Of a stretch of 64,000 nt of DNA, positions 1 through 8,300 are shown one piece after another. The stretch is from Winogradskya humida. Lineage in GTDB: Bacteria > Actinomycetota > Actinomycetes > Mycobacteriales > Micromonosporaceae. The notes beneath the pieces are model-generated. The model saw only the letters and a program-made list of their open reading frames with translations. It made no database searches and was not told the DNA's origin. A program made the position numbers and the translations under genes. Location: NCBI RefSeq assembly GCF_016862215.1, contig NZ_BOMN01000118.1, forward strand, positions 43,001 to 107,000, written 5' to 3'. Position 1 is the stretch's first letter, and every line of letters begins with the position of its first letter.

Positions 1-2058
1 GAGGTCCAGCGCACCGCCGTGCAGTCCGCGGTCGAGGAGGCCAGCGTCCGCCGCGGCATCAACGAGGTGTTCCTCAATATCGCCCGGCGCAGCCAGACCC
101 TGCTCCACCGCCAGCTGGCCCTGCTCGACAAGATGGAGCGCCGCGAGACCGAGCCGGACGAGCTCGAGGACCTCTACCGCGTCGACCACCTCGCCACCCG
201 CATGCGCCGCCACGCCGAGGACCTCGTCATCCTCGCCGGCGCCGCCCCCGGCCGGGGCTGGCGCAACCCGGTCCCGCTGATCGACGTCATCCGCGGCGCG
301 ATCAGCGAGGTGGAGGACTACAAGCGCGTCGACATCCAGTCCATCCAGCCGTCCGCGGTCCTCGGCCGCGCGGTCGGCGACGTGATCCACCTCCTCGCCG
401 AGCTGCTCGAGAACGCCGCGTCCTTCTCACCCCCGACGACCCGCGTCCAGGTGGTGGGACAGATCCTCCCCAACGGGTACGCCGTGGAGATCGAGGACCG
501 TGGCCTGGGCATGTCCGCCGACGCGATCACGGAAGCCAACCGCAAACTCCTCGAGCCCCCGGACTTCGACCCCACCGACAGCGCCCGGCTCGGCCTGTTC
601 GTGGTGGCCCAGCTCGCCTCCCGCCAGGGCATCCGCGTGTCCCTGCGCCCCAGCGCCTACGGCGGCGTGACAGCGATCGTCCTGATCCCCGGCGAGCTGA
701 TCACCGCCGCCCCGCCCGGCCCCGGCGCGCTCACCATCGGCCCCGGCCCGTCACCCAGCGGCCCCGCCGAGCCTGGCCTCGACCGCCCCCTGACCGGCAC
801 GGGCACCGACGACCGCAGCTCCCTCGCCGCCCTCCAATGGCAGGGCACTGAGGAGCTCCGCTCGATCACCACCCCCGCCCGCCCGGCCCAGGCCAACGGC
901 AGAACCGTCGACGGCCTCCCCGCCGCCCTCACCACCCGGCCCGGCCCCGCCGCCGCACCCGGCCCACTCGATCAGCCCGGCGCACTCGATCGCCCCGGCC
1001 CCCTCGATCAGGCAGGCCCCCTCGATCAGGCAGGCTCGGCCGAGGCCGACCTGGTGACCGGCCCGACGCCGTCCGCGGTGGTCGACGGCTTGACCCCGGA
1101 CGGCCTCGTCCAGCGCCGCCGCGGCGCCCCGCGCAAACGGCGCGACGGCCGCCCCGAGCCGCTGGCCCAGCTGACGCCCAACCTCGACACCCCGGACGCG
1201 CTTGCTGCACCCACCGCGCCTCCTGCCACGCCTCGCGCCGGCGCCCCCGAGGTGCCGGGAGCGATCCAGGGCGACGGCCTCGACGTGGACTGGCCGTCAG
1301 GGAGCGACCCGGCGGCCCTACCCACTCCGGCCCTACCCACTCCGGCCCTGCCGTCCCGGCCCCCGCGCATTCCCGCCCAGCGCACCCCTGCGGAGTCGAT
1401 CTCTCCGACTGCCCCCTCCACCCTGCCCGGCTCGGTGTCACCGGCTGAGGTGGCTTCTCCGGCCGGGGGAGTCCAGGAGCGGGCCGGGGGAGTCCAGGAG
1501 CGGAGTGCGGCGGCCGCCGAGGATGCGAGTAGGTTGCGGGCGGCTTTCGCCGGTTCTGTAGATTCTTCGATGGATTCGCCCCTTGAGTCCTCGATGGAGG
1601 AGCCGGGGGAGGCTCCTGCGGACGAGCGTCTGCTGCCCCGGCGGGTGCGGCAGTCTCATCTGGCTCCGCAGTTGCGGGGCCCGGTGGTCGAGCGTGCGGA
1701 GGCAACCACAACGCGTTCCCCGGAGAAGGTGCGCAGTCTGATGAGCGCGTTGCAGCAGGGCACCACCCGGGGCCGCCGGGACGCTGCAGCGCTCACCCAG
1801 CCGCCGCAGTCGGAACCGGGGTCGGTAACAGCCGCAAGTGACCATGCGGCAGCGGGTAGTGAGCGAAACGCCGGAGAGGGTGACGAACAAGCCCGAGTTA
1901 CTGACAAACAGCAGACGACAGGGCAGCCGACGTGGTCGGAGGCAGCTACCGTCACCTTCCCGGCCGTAAGGATTAGTGAGGCGGACGGGACCGACGGGGG
2001 CACGGACGGGCCGCCCGGGGATTTACACCAGATCCATCGGCCGGAGAAGGACGCATAA
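1..2058 (+). CDS. cvnA: CvnA-like sensor histidine kinase, 5' end outside window
   Basis: The reading frame is already open at base 1, so the N-terminal sensor and membrane part lie outside the window. The visible part opens with the dimerisation helix (RSQTLLHRQLALLDKMER) followed by a GHKL ATPase: N box ELLENAASFSPP, G1 box EIEDRGLGMS, and RLGLFVVAQLASRQGI. After about residue 230 comes a ~450-residue proline/alanine-rich low-complexity tail with short internal repeats (LDQ/LDRPG, ALPTP, GVQER). This layout is the family pattern of actinobacterial conservon kinases, membrane proteins that act with a roadblock protein, a DUF742 protein and a Ras-like GTPase. The order of the next three genes confirms it. 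The GTG of cvnB follows the TAA directly, so the four genes form one operon. The signal sensed cannot be told without the missing sensor domain. Confidence 0.93.
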   Translation, partial: EVQRTAVQSAVEEASVRRGINEVFLNIARRSQTLLHRQLALLDKMERRETEPDELEDLYRVDHLATRMRRHAEDLVILAGAAPGRGWRNPVPLIDVIRGAISEVEDYKRVDIQSIQPSAVLGRAVGDVIHLLAELLENAASFSPPTTRVQVVGQILPNGYAVEIEDRGLGMSADAITEANRKLLEPPDFDPTDSARLGLFVVAQLASRQGIRVSLRPSAYGGVTAIVLIPGELITAAPPGPGALTIGPGPSPSGPAEPGLDRPLTGTGTDDRSSLAALQWQGTEELRSITTPARPAQANGRTVDGLPAALTTRPGPAAAPGPLDQPGALDRPGPLDQAGPLDQAGSAEADLVTGPTPSAVVDGLTPDGLVQRRRGAPRKRRDGRPEPLAQLTPNLDTPDALAAPTAPPATPRAGAPEVPGAIQGDGLDVDWPSGSDPAALPTPALPTPALPSRPPRIPAQRTPAESISPTAPSTLPGSVSPAEVASPAGGVQERAGGVQERSAAAAEDASRLRAAFAGSVDSSMDSPLESSMEEPGEAPADERLLPRRVRQSHLAPQLRGPVVERAEATTTRSPEKVRSLMSALQQGTTRGRRDAAALTQPPQSEPGSVTAASDHAAAGSERNAGEGDEQARVTDKQQTTGQPTWSEAATVTFPAVRISEADGTDGGTDGPPGDLHQIHRPEKDA

Positions 2059-2475
2059 GTGGCACAGATGACCAACCAGAGCGCTCACCTCACCTGGCTC
2101 CTCGACGACCTCGTCGAGCGGGTTCCGTCCGCGCAGCAGGCGGTGGTGCTCTCGGCTGACGGGCTCCTGATGGGAGCGTCGGCCGGCATGGGCCGCGAGG
2201 ACGCCGAGCACCTGTCGGCGATGGCCGCCGGTTTCCAGAGCCTCGCCAAGGGGGCCAGCCGGCACTTCCGGGCCGGGCCCGTGCGCCAGACCGTGGTGGA
2301 GATGGAGGACGCCTTCCTCTTCGTCACCGCGGCCGGGCTGGGTGCCTGTCTCGCCGTCGTCGCACGCAGCGACGCGGATCTCGGCCTGATCGCGTACGAG
2401 ATGGCCATGCTCGTCACCCGGGTCGGCCAGAAGATGGACGCACCCGACCGGCTTCCCGGATCCGATGCCCGCTGA
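2059..2475 (+). CDS. cvnB: CvnB roadblock/LC7 domain protein
   Basis: A 138-residue single-domain roadblock/LC7 protein. The signature WLLDDLVERVPSAQQAVVLS lies near the N-terminus, followed by the DGLLMGAS strand and the typical MAAGFQSLAKGASRHF helix. Length and order (kinase, roadblock, DUF742, GTPase) match conservons, in which this protein is thought to act as a scaffold or GTPase-activating partner for CvnD. The GTG start abuts the cvnA stop, and its 3' end overlaps cvnC by 11 bases, indicating translational coupling. Function is inferred from family knowledge; the fold call is secure. Confidence 0.95.
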   Translation: MAQMTNQSAHLTWLLDDLVERVPSAQQAVVLSADGLLMGASAGMGREDAEHLSAMAAGFQSLAKGASRHFRAGPVRQTVVEMEDAFLFVTAAGLGACLAVVARSDADLGLIAYEMAMLVTRVGQKMDAPDRLPGSDAR

Positions 2476-2851
2476 TCCTCGGCGTGCGCCGCACGACTGG
2501 CTGGACCACGACGCAGGTCCGGTGGTCCGGCCGTACGCGATGACCCAGGGCCGGGTCGCACCCTCCGGCGGCGAGTTCGACCTGCTCGCCTTCGTGGTGG
2601 CGTCCGCTCCCGACACGCCCCTGCCGGCATCGATGCAACCCGAGCATCACGCAATCGTCGGCGCGGCGTGGGAGCCAACGTCCGTTGTCGAACTAGCCTC
2701 CAAACTGGACCTCGCGATCGGGGTCGTCCGGGTTTTCCTGGGTGATCTACGCTCTGCGGGCTTCATTTCGCTTTACGAGCCCCCCGCGGCCTCCCAGCCG
2801 CATGACGTCGACGTACTCAAGGCGGTTGTCAATGGACTCCGTGCGCTCTGA
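2465..2851 (+). CDS. cvnC: CvnC, DUF742 family protein
   Basis: A 128-residue DUF742 protein, a winged-helix-like family found almost only in conservons. Visible hallmarks are the VRPYAMTQGR segment near residue 21, PEHHAI near residue 60, the VVELASKLDLAIGVVRVFLGDL helix-turn-helix-like stretch, and the C-terminal DVDVLKAVVNGLRAL. It overlaps cvnB by 11 bases and cvnD by 20 bases. Biochemical role in the complex is not settled in the literature I know; it may contact the GTPase or DNA. Confidence 0.94.
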   Translation: MPADPRRAPHDWLDHDAGPVVRPYAMTQGRVAPSGGEFDLLAFVVASAPDTPLPASMQPEHHAIVGAAWEPTSVVELASKLDLAIGVVRVFLGDLRSAGFISLYEPPAASQPHDVDVLKAVVNGLRAL

Positions 2852-3428
2852 CCGTGAAGGCGCCCGATCGCGCATCCCGGTTGCGCTCAAGATCCTCATC
2901 GCCGGCGGGTTCGGTGCGGGCAAGACCACTCTGGTCGGCTCAGTCAGCGAGATCCGGCCGTTGCAGACCGAGGAAGTTCTCACCGGCGTCGACGGCGCCG
3001 ACGACACTTCCGGAGTCGAGGGCAAACACACCACCACGGTGACGATGGACTTCGGTCGCATCACCATCACCGACGACCTTCAGCTCTACCTGTTCGGCAC
3101 CCCCGGCCAGGACCGCTTCTGGTTCCTCTGGGACGAGCTGTCCCAGGGCGCCCTGGGAGCGGTAGTCCTGGCGGACACCCGCCGCCTGGCCGACTGCTTC
3201 CCCTCCATCGACTACTTCGAGCAACGAGGCACCCCCTTCATCGTCGCAGTCAACTGCTTCGACGACCGCCGCTTCGGCGCCGACGCCATCGGCCGAGCCC
3301 TCGACCTCGACCCGGACGTCCCCGTGGTCGAATTCGACGCCCGAGACAAGACAGCAGCCCGCAACGTCCTCATCGAACTGGTCGAGTACGTAGCCCGCCG
3401 CCAACTCGCCGCCGCCGGCTCCCGCTGA
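2832..3428 (+). CDS. cvnD: CvnD Ras-like GTPase
   Basis: A 198-residue small GTP-binding protein closing the conservon operon. The P-loop AGGFGAGKTT is at residues 24-33, a switch-like GKHTTTVTMDFG at 64-75, and the G3 motif FGTPGQDRF at 88-96. The G4 motif is NCFD (141-144) rather than NKxD, common in this MglA/CvnD group. I chose the ATG at 2832 (MDSVRSDRE) because the P-loop then sits about 25 residues in, as in homologs; an upstream ATG at 2742 would add 30 unlikely residues wholly inside cvnC. A 17-bp perfect hairpin follows the stop at once. A short copy of its central region recurs at 4507-4572. Confidence 0.95.
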   Translation: MDSVRSDREGARSRIPVALKILIAGGFGAGKTTLVGSVSEIRPLQTEEVLTGVDGADDTSGVEGKHTTTVTMDFGRITITDDLQLYLFGTPGQDRFWFLWDELSQGALGAVVLADTRRLADCFPSIDYFEQRGTPFIVAVNCFDDRRFGADAIGRALDLDPDVPVVEFDARDKTAARNVLIELVEYVARRQLAAAGSR

Positions 3429-3432
3429 CCCA

Positions 3433-3469
3433 CCCGCCGCCGGGCCGATCCCATCGGCCCGGCGGCGGG
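3433..3469 (+). terminator. Hairpin terminator of cvn operon
   Basis: Two perfectly complementary 17-base arms (3433-3449 and 3453-3469) with a CCC loop, four bases after the cvnD stop. There is no T-run, which is usual for high-GC actinomycete terminators. Confidence 0.8.
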
Positions 3470-3637
3470 ATGGGTTGGGGTGTGGAGGCGAAGGTGACGG
3501 GTGAGATCACGTAGGTGATCAAAGGTCACAGAGGTCGAGCGCAACATCATTGCCAAATGGATGCGAACCAAGCGTTACCGGTTTGTTGCACTCCCCTGAT
3601 GATCTTTCCTTCGGTCTCGCACCGTCTGAACAGTGGG

Positions 3638-4198
3638 CTAGAGTCGGCGCATGCCATTGCGGTAAGCCATCGACTCCACCCCGGCCTCGGTGCGAACCTC
3701 GTCGATGAACTCAGCGGAGAATTCACCAGCGGCCTCGCTTACCAGGTCGAACAAATAAGCTTGCCCGCGCAACTCGAAAGCGGCCCAGGACCGTCCATCT
3801 GCGGGCAGGTCGGCCGACGCCCGGTCCATCTCGATAGCGACCCGCAACGCCAGCCCGACGACTCTTGAGCATCGCTCCGCCTCATCGCCGACATCCGCCA
3901 AGAGTGCAGCGATGACATCTATCGCCGCGGCCGCAGCGGCGGCACCGTGCCGGCCCGAGGCCGCGATCTGTTCTTTCACTGAGGGCAGCCGGCCCCTAAG
4001 GAGGCTATCGAGCTCCTCGGATCGACCCATACCGGTCAGCTCACACCACCCCGACTCGACACCCTGCTTCGGGTCGAAGGTGTCGCTCACATAGGGCCTG
4101 TCTAGCCGTCCGAGGAAAATTGGCAACAACGACGTGACCCGCGTGGCGATCGCGACCGAGAGGATAAATTCTCCAGAGAGAGGAGCAGCGTTGGTCAC
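3638..4198 (-). CDS. Hypothetical protein
   Basis: A 186-residue protein read from GTG at 4198, with an AAGGA-type ribosome site about 9 bases upstream. I do not recognise a family. The first ~35 residues include a mildly hydrophobic segment; the middle has an alanine run (HGAAAAAAAIDVIAALLADVGDEAERC) predicted to be helical; the C-terminus is acidic and helical (AAGEFSAEFIDEVRTEAGVE). It stands alone between the cvn terminator and a degenerate intergenic region, so context gives no function. The good ribosome site and plausible composition favour a real gene. Confidence 0.6.
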   Translation of the reverse strand: MTNAAPLSGEFILSVAIATRVTSLLPIFLGRLDRPYVSDTFDPKQGVESGWCELTGMGRSEELDSLLRGRLPSVKEQIAASGRHGAAAAAAAIDVIAALLADVGDEAERCSRVVGLALRVAIEMDRASADLPADGRSWAAFELRGQAYLFDLVSEAAGEFSAEFIDEVRTEAGVESMAYRNGMRRL

Positions 4199-4506
4199 GG
4201 CCTAATTTCCTTTTCCCCAGACTGCTCTGGTCGGTGTGATGATGCGGCCGCCGAGTCTCTCGATCAGCGGAGCGACAATACTCGTCGCAGAAGTCACGGC
4301 TGGCAATCAGAAGTTTCGGTTGCACCCCCAAGTTGACGACAGCCTCGGTCCGCAACTTTCCTTCCGCATGGTTATGACCCAACAGATGCGGGTTATCCCT
4401 GACCCTAGGCAAACCTGGGTAAATACGATGCGCCTCGTCTTCGGGACTGAGCTTGCCGATCCCCGCCCTCGGGATGCTTCTGGCTTTTTTGTGACTAGAT
4501 TTCCCC

Positions 4507-4572
4507 GGGCGCCCGGGGAGCGGTGGTCCTCGCAGACACCCGCCGCCTGGCCGATTACTTCGCGTCGATTGC
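4507..4572 (+). pseudogene. cvnD fragment in intergenic DNA
   Basis: Bases 4507-4572 closely match cvnD bases 3151-3216: both encode GAVVLADTRRLAD followed by a similar segment. Nothing on either side matches cvnD, so only about 22 codons survive. It sits in a ~410-base stretch (4199-4608) in which I see no other convincing gene; several open frames cross it on both strands but none has a domain or a ribosome site. Confidence 0.7.
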
Positions 4573-4608
4573 TGGTCGTAACGCTCGCGTTCATGCCGTG
4601 CGTAGGCG

Positions 4609-5226
4609 GTGGTCGCGGTGGGATACGGGCGGGCGGACATCACTGATCCGGGTCGAGCCGTTACGCTTCCGCGCGTGCTGGGGGGAAAGATCGACAAGCG
4701 GTTGCGTGGGTCGACGTCGTCGCGGGTGGTGTGGCCACGGCTGTCGCGTCGGCAAGGGATGGTGCTGGGTGGCGGGCTGGCCGGGCTGCTGGTGATCGCG
4801 CTGCTGGTCTGGGCTCTGTGGCCCGAGCCGGAGGCGGAGCCCCGCCCGCGTGAGTACACCGATGCCACGGCCTGTCTGCTGACCGACGCGGACGGGGTGG
4901 CCGGGGCAGGCGCGGCGCCTGTGTGGGCAGGCATGCAGCAGGCCTCGCGGGAGACCTCCGGGCAGGTGCGATACCTGGCGGTGGGTGGCGAGCAGACCGT
5001 GGAGAACGCCCGTACGTTCGTCGGCACGCTGATTCTGGGTCGGTGCACCGTGATCGTTGCCGCGCCCGGGATCGCTGACGGGGCTGTGCGGGCTGTTGCG
5101 GGCGATCACCTGAACCAGCAGTTCATGGTTGTAGATGGCGATGCCCCCGAAGGGCCCAATGTGGTGCTCGTCGGGGTGGGCGAGGTGGCCGCAACCCTGC
5201 GCGACCGGCTGAGCACGCAAAACTGA
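4609..5226 (+). CDS. Membrane-anchored BMP/PnrA-like protein
   Basis: About 205 residues. A basic cytoplasmic N-terminus (RLSRRQ) leads into one membrane helix at about residues 50-70 (MVLGGGLAGLLVIALLVWALW). The extracellular domain follows with ACLLTDADGV, APVWAGMQQAS, a strand ending YLAVGG, TLILGRCTVIVAAPG and FMVVDGD. This spacing resembles the first lobe of BMP/PnrA-type (type 1) periplasmic binding folds seen in short actinobacterial anchored proteins; the second lobe is missing, so solute binding is uncertain. The start is unsure: GTG at 4609 and GTG at 4675 are both possible. It lies 77 bases ahead of the RHS toxin gene in the same direction, but nothing shows a joint function. Confidence 0.65.
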   Translation: MVAVGYGRADITDPGRAVTLPRVLGGKIDKRLRGSTSSRVVWPRLSRRQGMVLGGGLAGLLVIALLVWALWPEPEAEPRPREYTDATACLLTDADGVAGAGAAPVWAGMQQASRETSGQVRYLAVGGEQTVENARTFVGTLILGRCTVIVAAPGIADGAVRAVAGDHLNQQFMVVDGDAPEGPNVVLVGVGEVAATLRDRLSTQN

Positions 5227-5234
5227 TTGTTTCA

Positions 5235-5262
5235 TTGACACTCAGGAACTTCACAGTAGACA
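5235..5262 (+). promoter_or_regulatory. Possible promoter for the RHS gene
   Basis: TTGACA at 5235-5240, a 16-base gap, then TAGACA at 5257-5262, about 40 bases before the RHS start codon. The -35 is perfect but the -10 is weak. Confidence 0.35.
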
Positions 5263-5303
5263 CTCTCCGTGCTTGATCGACTGCGGTTAGCGGGGCGGGG
5301 AGT

Positions 5304-8300
5304 ATGTCCTTTTGGCGGCGCTGTGCCGTTTTTACGGTTGTTGTCTTTGGTTTGTCGGTTGCGGTCCCACCGCAGGCGGTGCCAGAGGGCGGCAGCTTCC
5401 CGCTCAGCTGGTTGGCCGACGCGTTCCGGTTGCCAGCCGCGCTTGCTTCAGTAACCGGGCTGCCGGTGCAGGAGCGCCGCGATCCCGGCAAGGGCGGCTA
5501 CGTGCCCACCTCCGAAACACGGGCGAACGGCGGCGTCGGCAGCCCGCAATCCATCGTGGAAGGCGGCCTGGACGGTTATCGGCCGTTCGAGCCGGAGAAG
5601 GTCACGACCACCACGGGCCCGCAGGCGCGCGGTTTTGTCGAGGAGACGAGCAAGAGGCAGGCCGGCAAGTCCGCTGCCGAGATGGACCAGTACCTGAACG
5701 CGGACGGGTCCACGACTCGGATCTTCTCCGCCGACCCGGTCAACTACCGCACCGCCGACGGCAAGTGGCAGCCCATCGATCCGACGTTGATCCGCGTGGG
5801 GGACCGTTGGCGCACGCGCGCGAACTCCCTGAGCGTCACCATCGGCGCCCCGACAGAAGCAAGCCCGGCGCCAGAGGCGAACTCGGCAACGGCAAGCCCT
5901 ACGCCAGAGACAAGCCCGGCACCATCAGCGAGTCCTGCATCCGAGGTAAATCCGGCATCCAAGGCGAGTCCGGCAGCGGAAGCCAGTCCGACACCAATGG
6001 CGAGTGTGGCGGCCGGCTCGGATGCGGCGCCGGAGAAACGAGCTGAACCCCTCGCCGCGATCACTGTTGCTGAGGGCATCGAGGCGGGCTGGAGTCTTGA
6101 CGGGGCCGCCGCGGTCACTCCGGCGATCACCGGAGCCACTGCGGCGTACCCGGAGATCCTGCCCGGCACCGACCTCGAGCTGCACACCACCGCGACCGGT
6201 TTCGACCAGACCCTGATCCTCAAGTCGCCGCAGGCGAAAGCGGCAGGCGAATGGCTGCTACCGCTGAACCTGACCGGCCTCACCCCGCACACCGCCGCGA
6301 CCGGCGACGTTGAGCTCCGCGACGACGACGACGCTGTCCGGGCGACGATCATGCCGGGCTCGACACCGGTCAAGGTCGAGACGATCGACGGTGGGCGGTC
6401 GCTGCGGATGACGGCCGATTCCGCCTGGCTGAACGACCCGGCTCGCGTCTTCCCCCTCCGGCTCGGCGTCACCGTGACGACGGACGCCGACGCAGTCACG
6501 AAGAACACCGCTCTGACCGTTCCCATCGATACGACCCGTCCGGCGGGCACGCATGTGACCGAGGCAAGGGTCGAGGTCGCCGGATGCGAGACCGATCAGC
6601 CGGTCACCGTGACCGGGGCAGACGGCAGACAGCCGCTCGGCACTGCCACCACCTGTAAGGCTGATGCCACGGTCCCCCTCGATGAGGCCGCGGTGGACAG
6701 CGCCCTCGCGAAGGCCAAAACTAAGACCGCGGATCTGGAGCTGACCGTTTCAGCCGCGGCGGAGGCGAACGTCGTTGTCACGCTCGCGGCGAATAAGGTG
6801 CCGCAGATCGACACCCGTTATCCGGCGTTGAACGCGGTCGTGGAGACGCTCACACCGCAGCTGGTGACCCGGGCCCACGACCCGGACAACTCCCCGGCCA
6901 AGGGCCTGACCTACGCCTACACGGTCTACGACACCACTGCGACCGCGGTGGCGACCTCGGGGACCGTGACCACGTCGGGCTGGCAGGTGCCGGCGGGCAA
7001 GCTGGCGTGGAACACCTCCTACTACTACACGGTGAAGGTCGGCGACACGGTCGGGACGACGGCCGAATCGGCGGTATCGGCGTTCGCGACGACTGTTCCA
7101 CAGCCGCGGCTCACCTCGGACCTGGCGCAGAACCCGGGCGCCGGCTTCGACCCGAACAACGGCAACTACACCACCGACGCCACCGACGCAGAGGTCGCTG
7201 GGGTCGGCCCGGCACTGGAAATCTCGCGTAGTTACAACAGCCTGGACACCCGCCGGACCGGGGCGTTCGGTCAGGGCTGGGCGAGCATCCTGGACACCGC
7301 GGTGACCGAACGCAAGGACGCCGCGGGTGCGGTGAAGACCGTGGAGGTGACGTACCCGAACGGCTCCGAAGTGGCGTTCGGCCGCAACGCCGACGGTACG
7401 TTCACCCCGCCATCCGGCCGGTTCGCGGTGTTCACCGCGCAGACCTCGGGCACCACGGTCACCGGCTACACGCTGACCGACAAGGACGCGACGAAGTACG
7501 TCTTCGGCCGTTCGATCGTCACCGGCCGGTTCGGCGTGACGTCGATCGCGGACGCGAACGGGCGGGCGCTGACCTTCGCGTACGACGCGGGCACGGGCCT
7601 GATCTCGACGATGACCAACACGTCGGGCCGCAAGCTGACGCTGACCTGGGCGACCACGGCCGCCCCGACATCCGGGGCTTCGCACGTGGCATCGGTCGTC
7701 ACGGACGCTCCGGTCGCGGGTGGCACCGGGTACACCTGGACCTACACCTACGGTACGTATGACCGGCTGACCTCCGTCTGCCCGCCCGGGACGTCCACGG
7801 CGTGCACGGTCTACGAATGGGCGAACTGGCACAACCAGCAGGCGAACGCCGTACTTGACCTGAACCCGTACTCGTTCTGGCGCTTGAACGAAACGGAGGG
7901 GACCTCGGCTGCGAGCAGCGTGCTCACCAACGCCGGGGTGGACAACGGTATCTACAAGAACGTGACGCTGGGTGGAGCCGCGTCGCTGGCTGACTCGACC
8001 TCACCGACGACAGGCTTCAACGGCACCACCTCGTCGGTGCAGCTGCCGGGCAAGCTCGTCAACGACGGCTCGTACCAGTCGCTGAGCATGTGGTTCAAGA
8101 CCAGCACCGCAGGCGGGGTGCTGTTCAGCTACAGCGGTGGTTCGATCAGCGCCGGTACGACCACTGGGAACTACGTCCCCGCCCTGTACGTCGACAAGAA
8201 CGGTTTCCTGCGGGGCGAGTTCTGGCAGGGCGCCGTCGCACCGATGAAGAGTAAAAAGACGGTCACCGATGGCAGTTGGCACCACGTGGTGCTCTCCGGC

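Noticed and set aside
4041..5048. 335-codon minus-strand frame crossing the cvnD fragment
   Set aside because: Overlaps two better-supported genes; Arg/Pro/His/Ser-rich with no family, no ribosome site.
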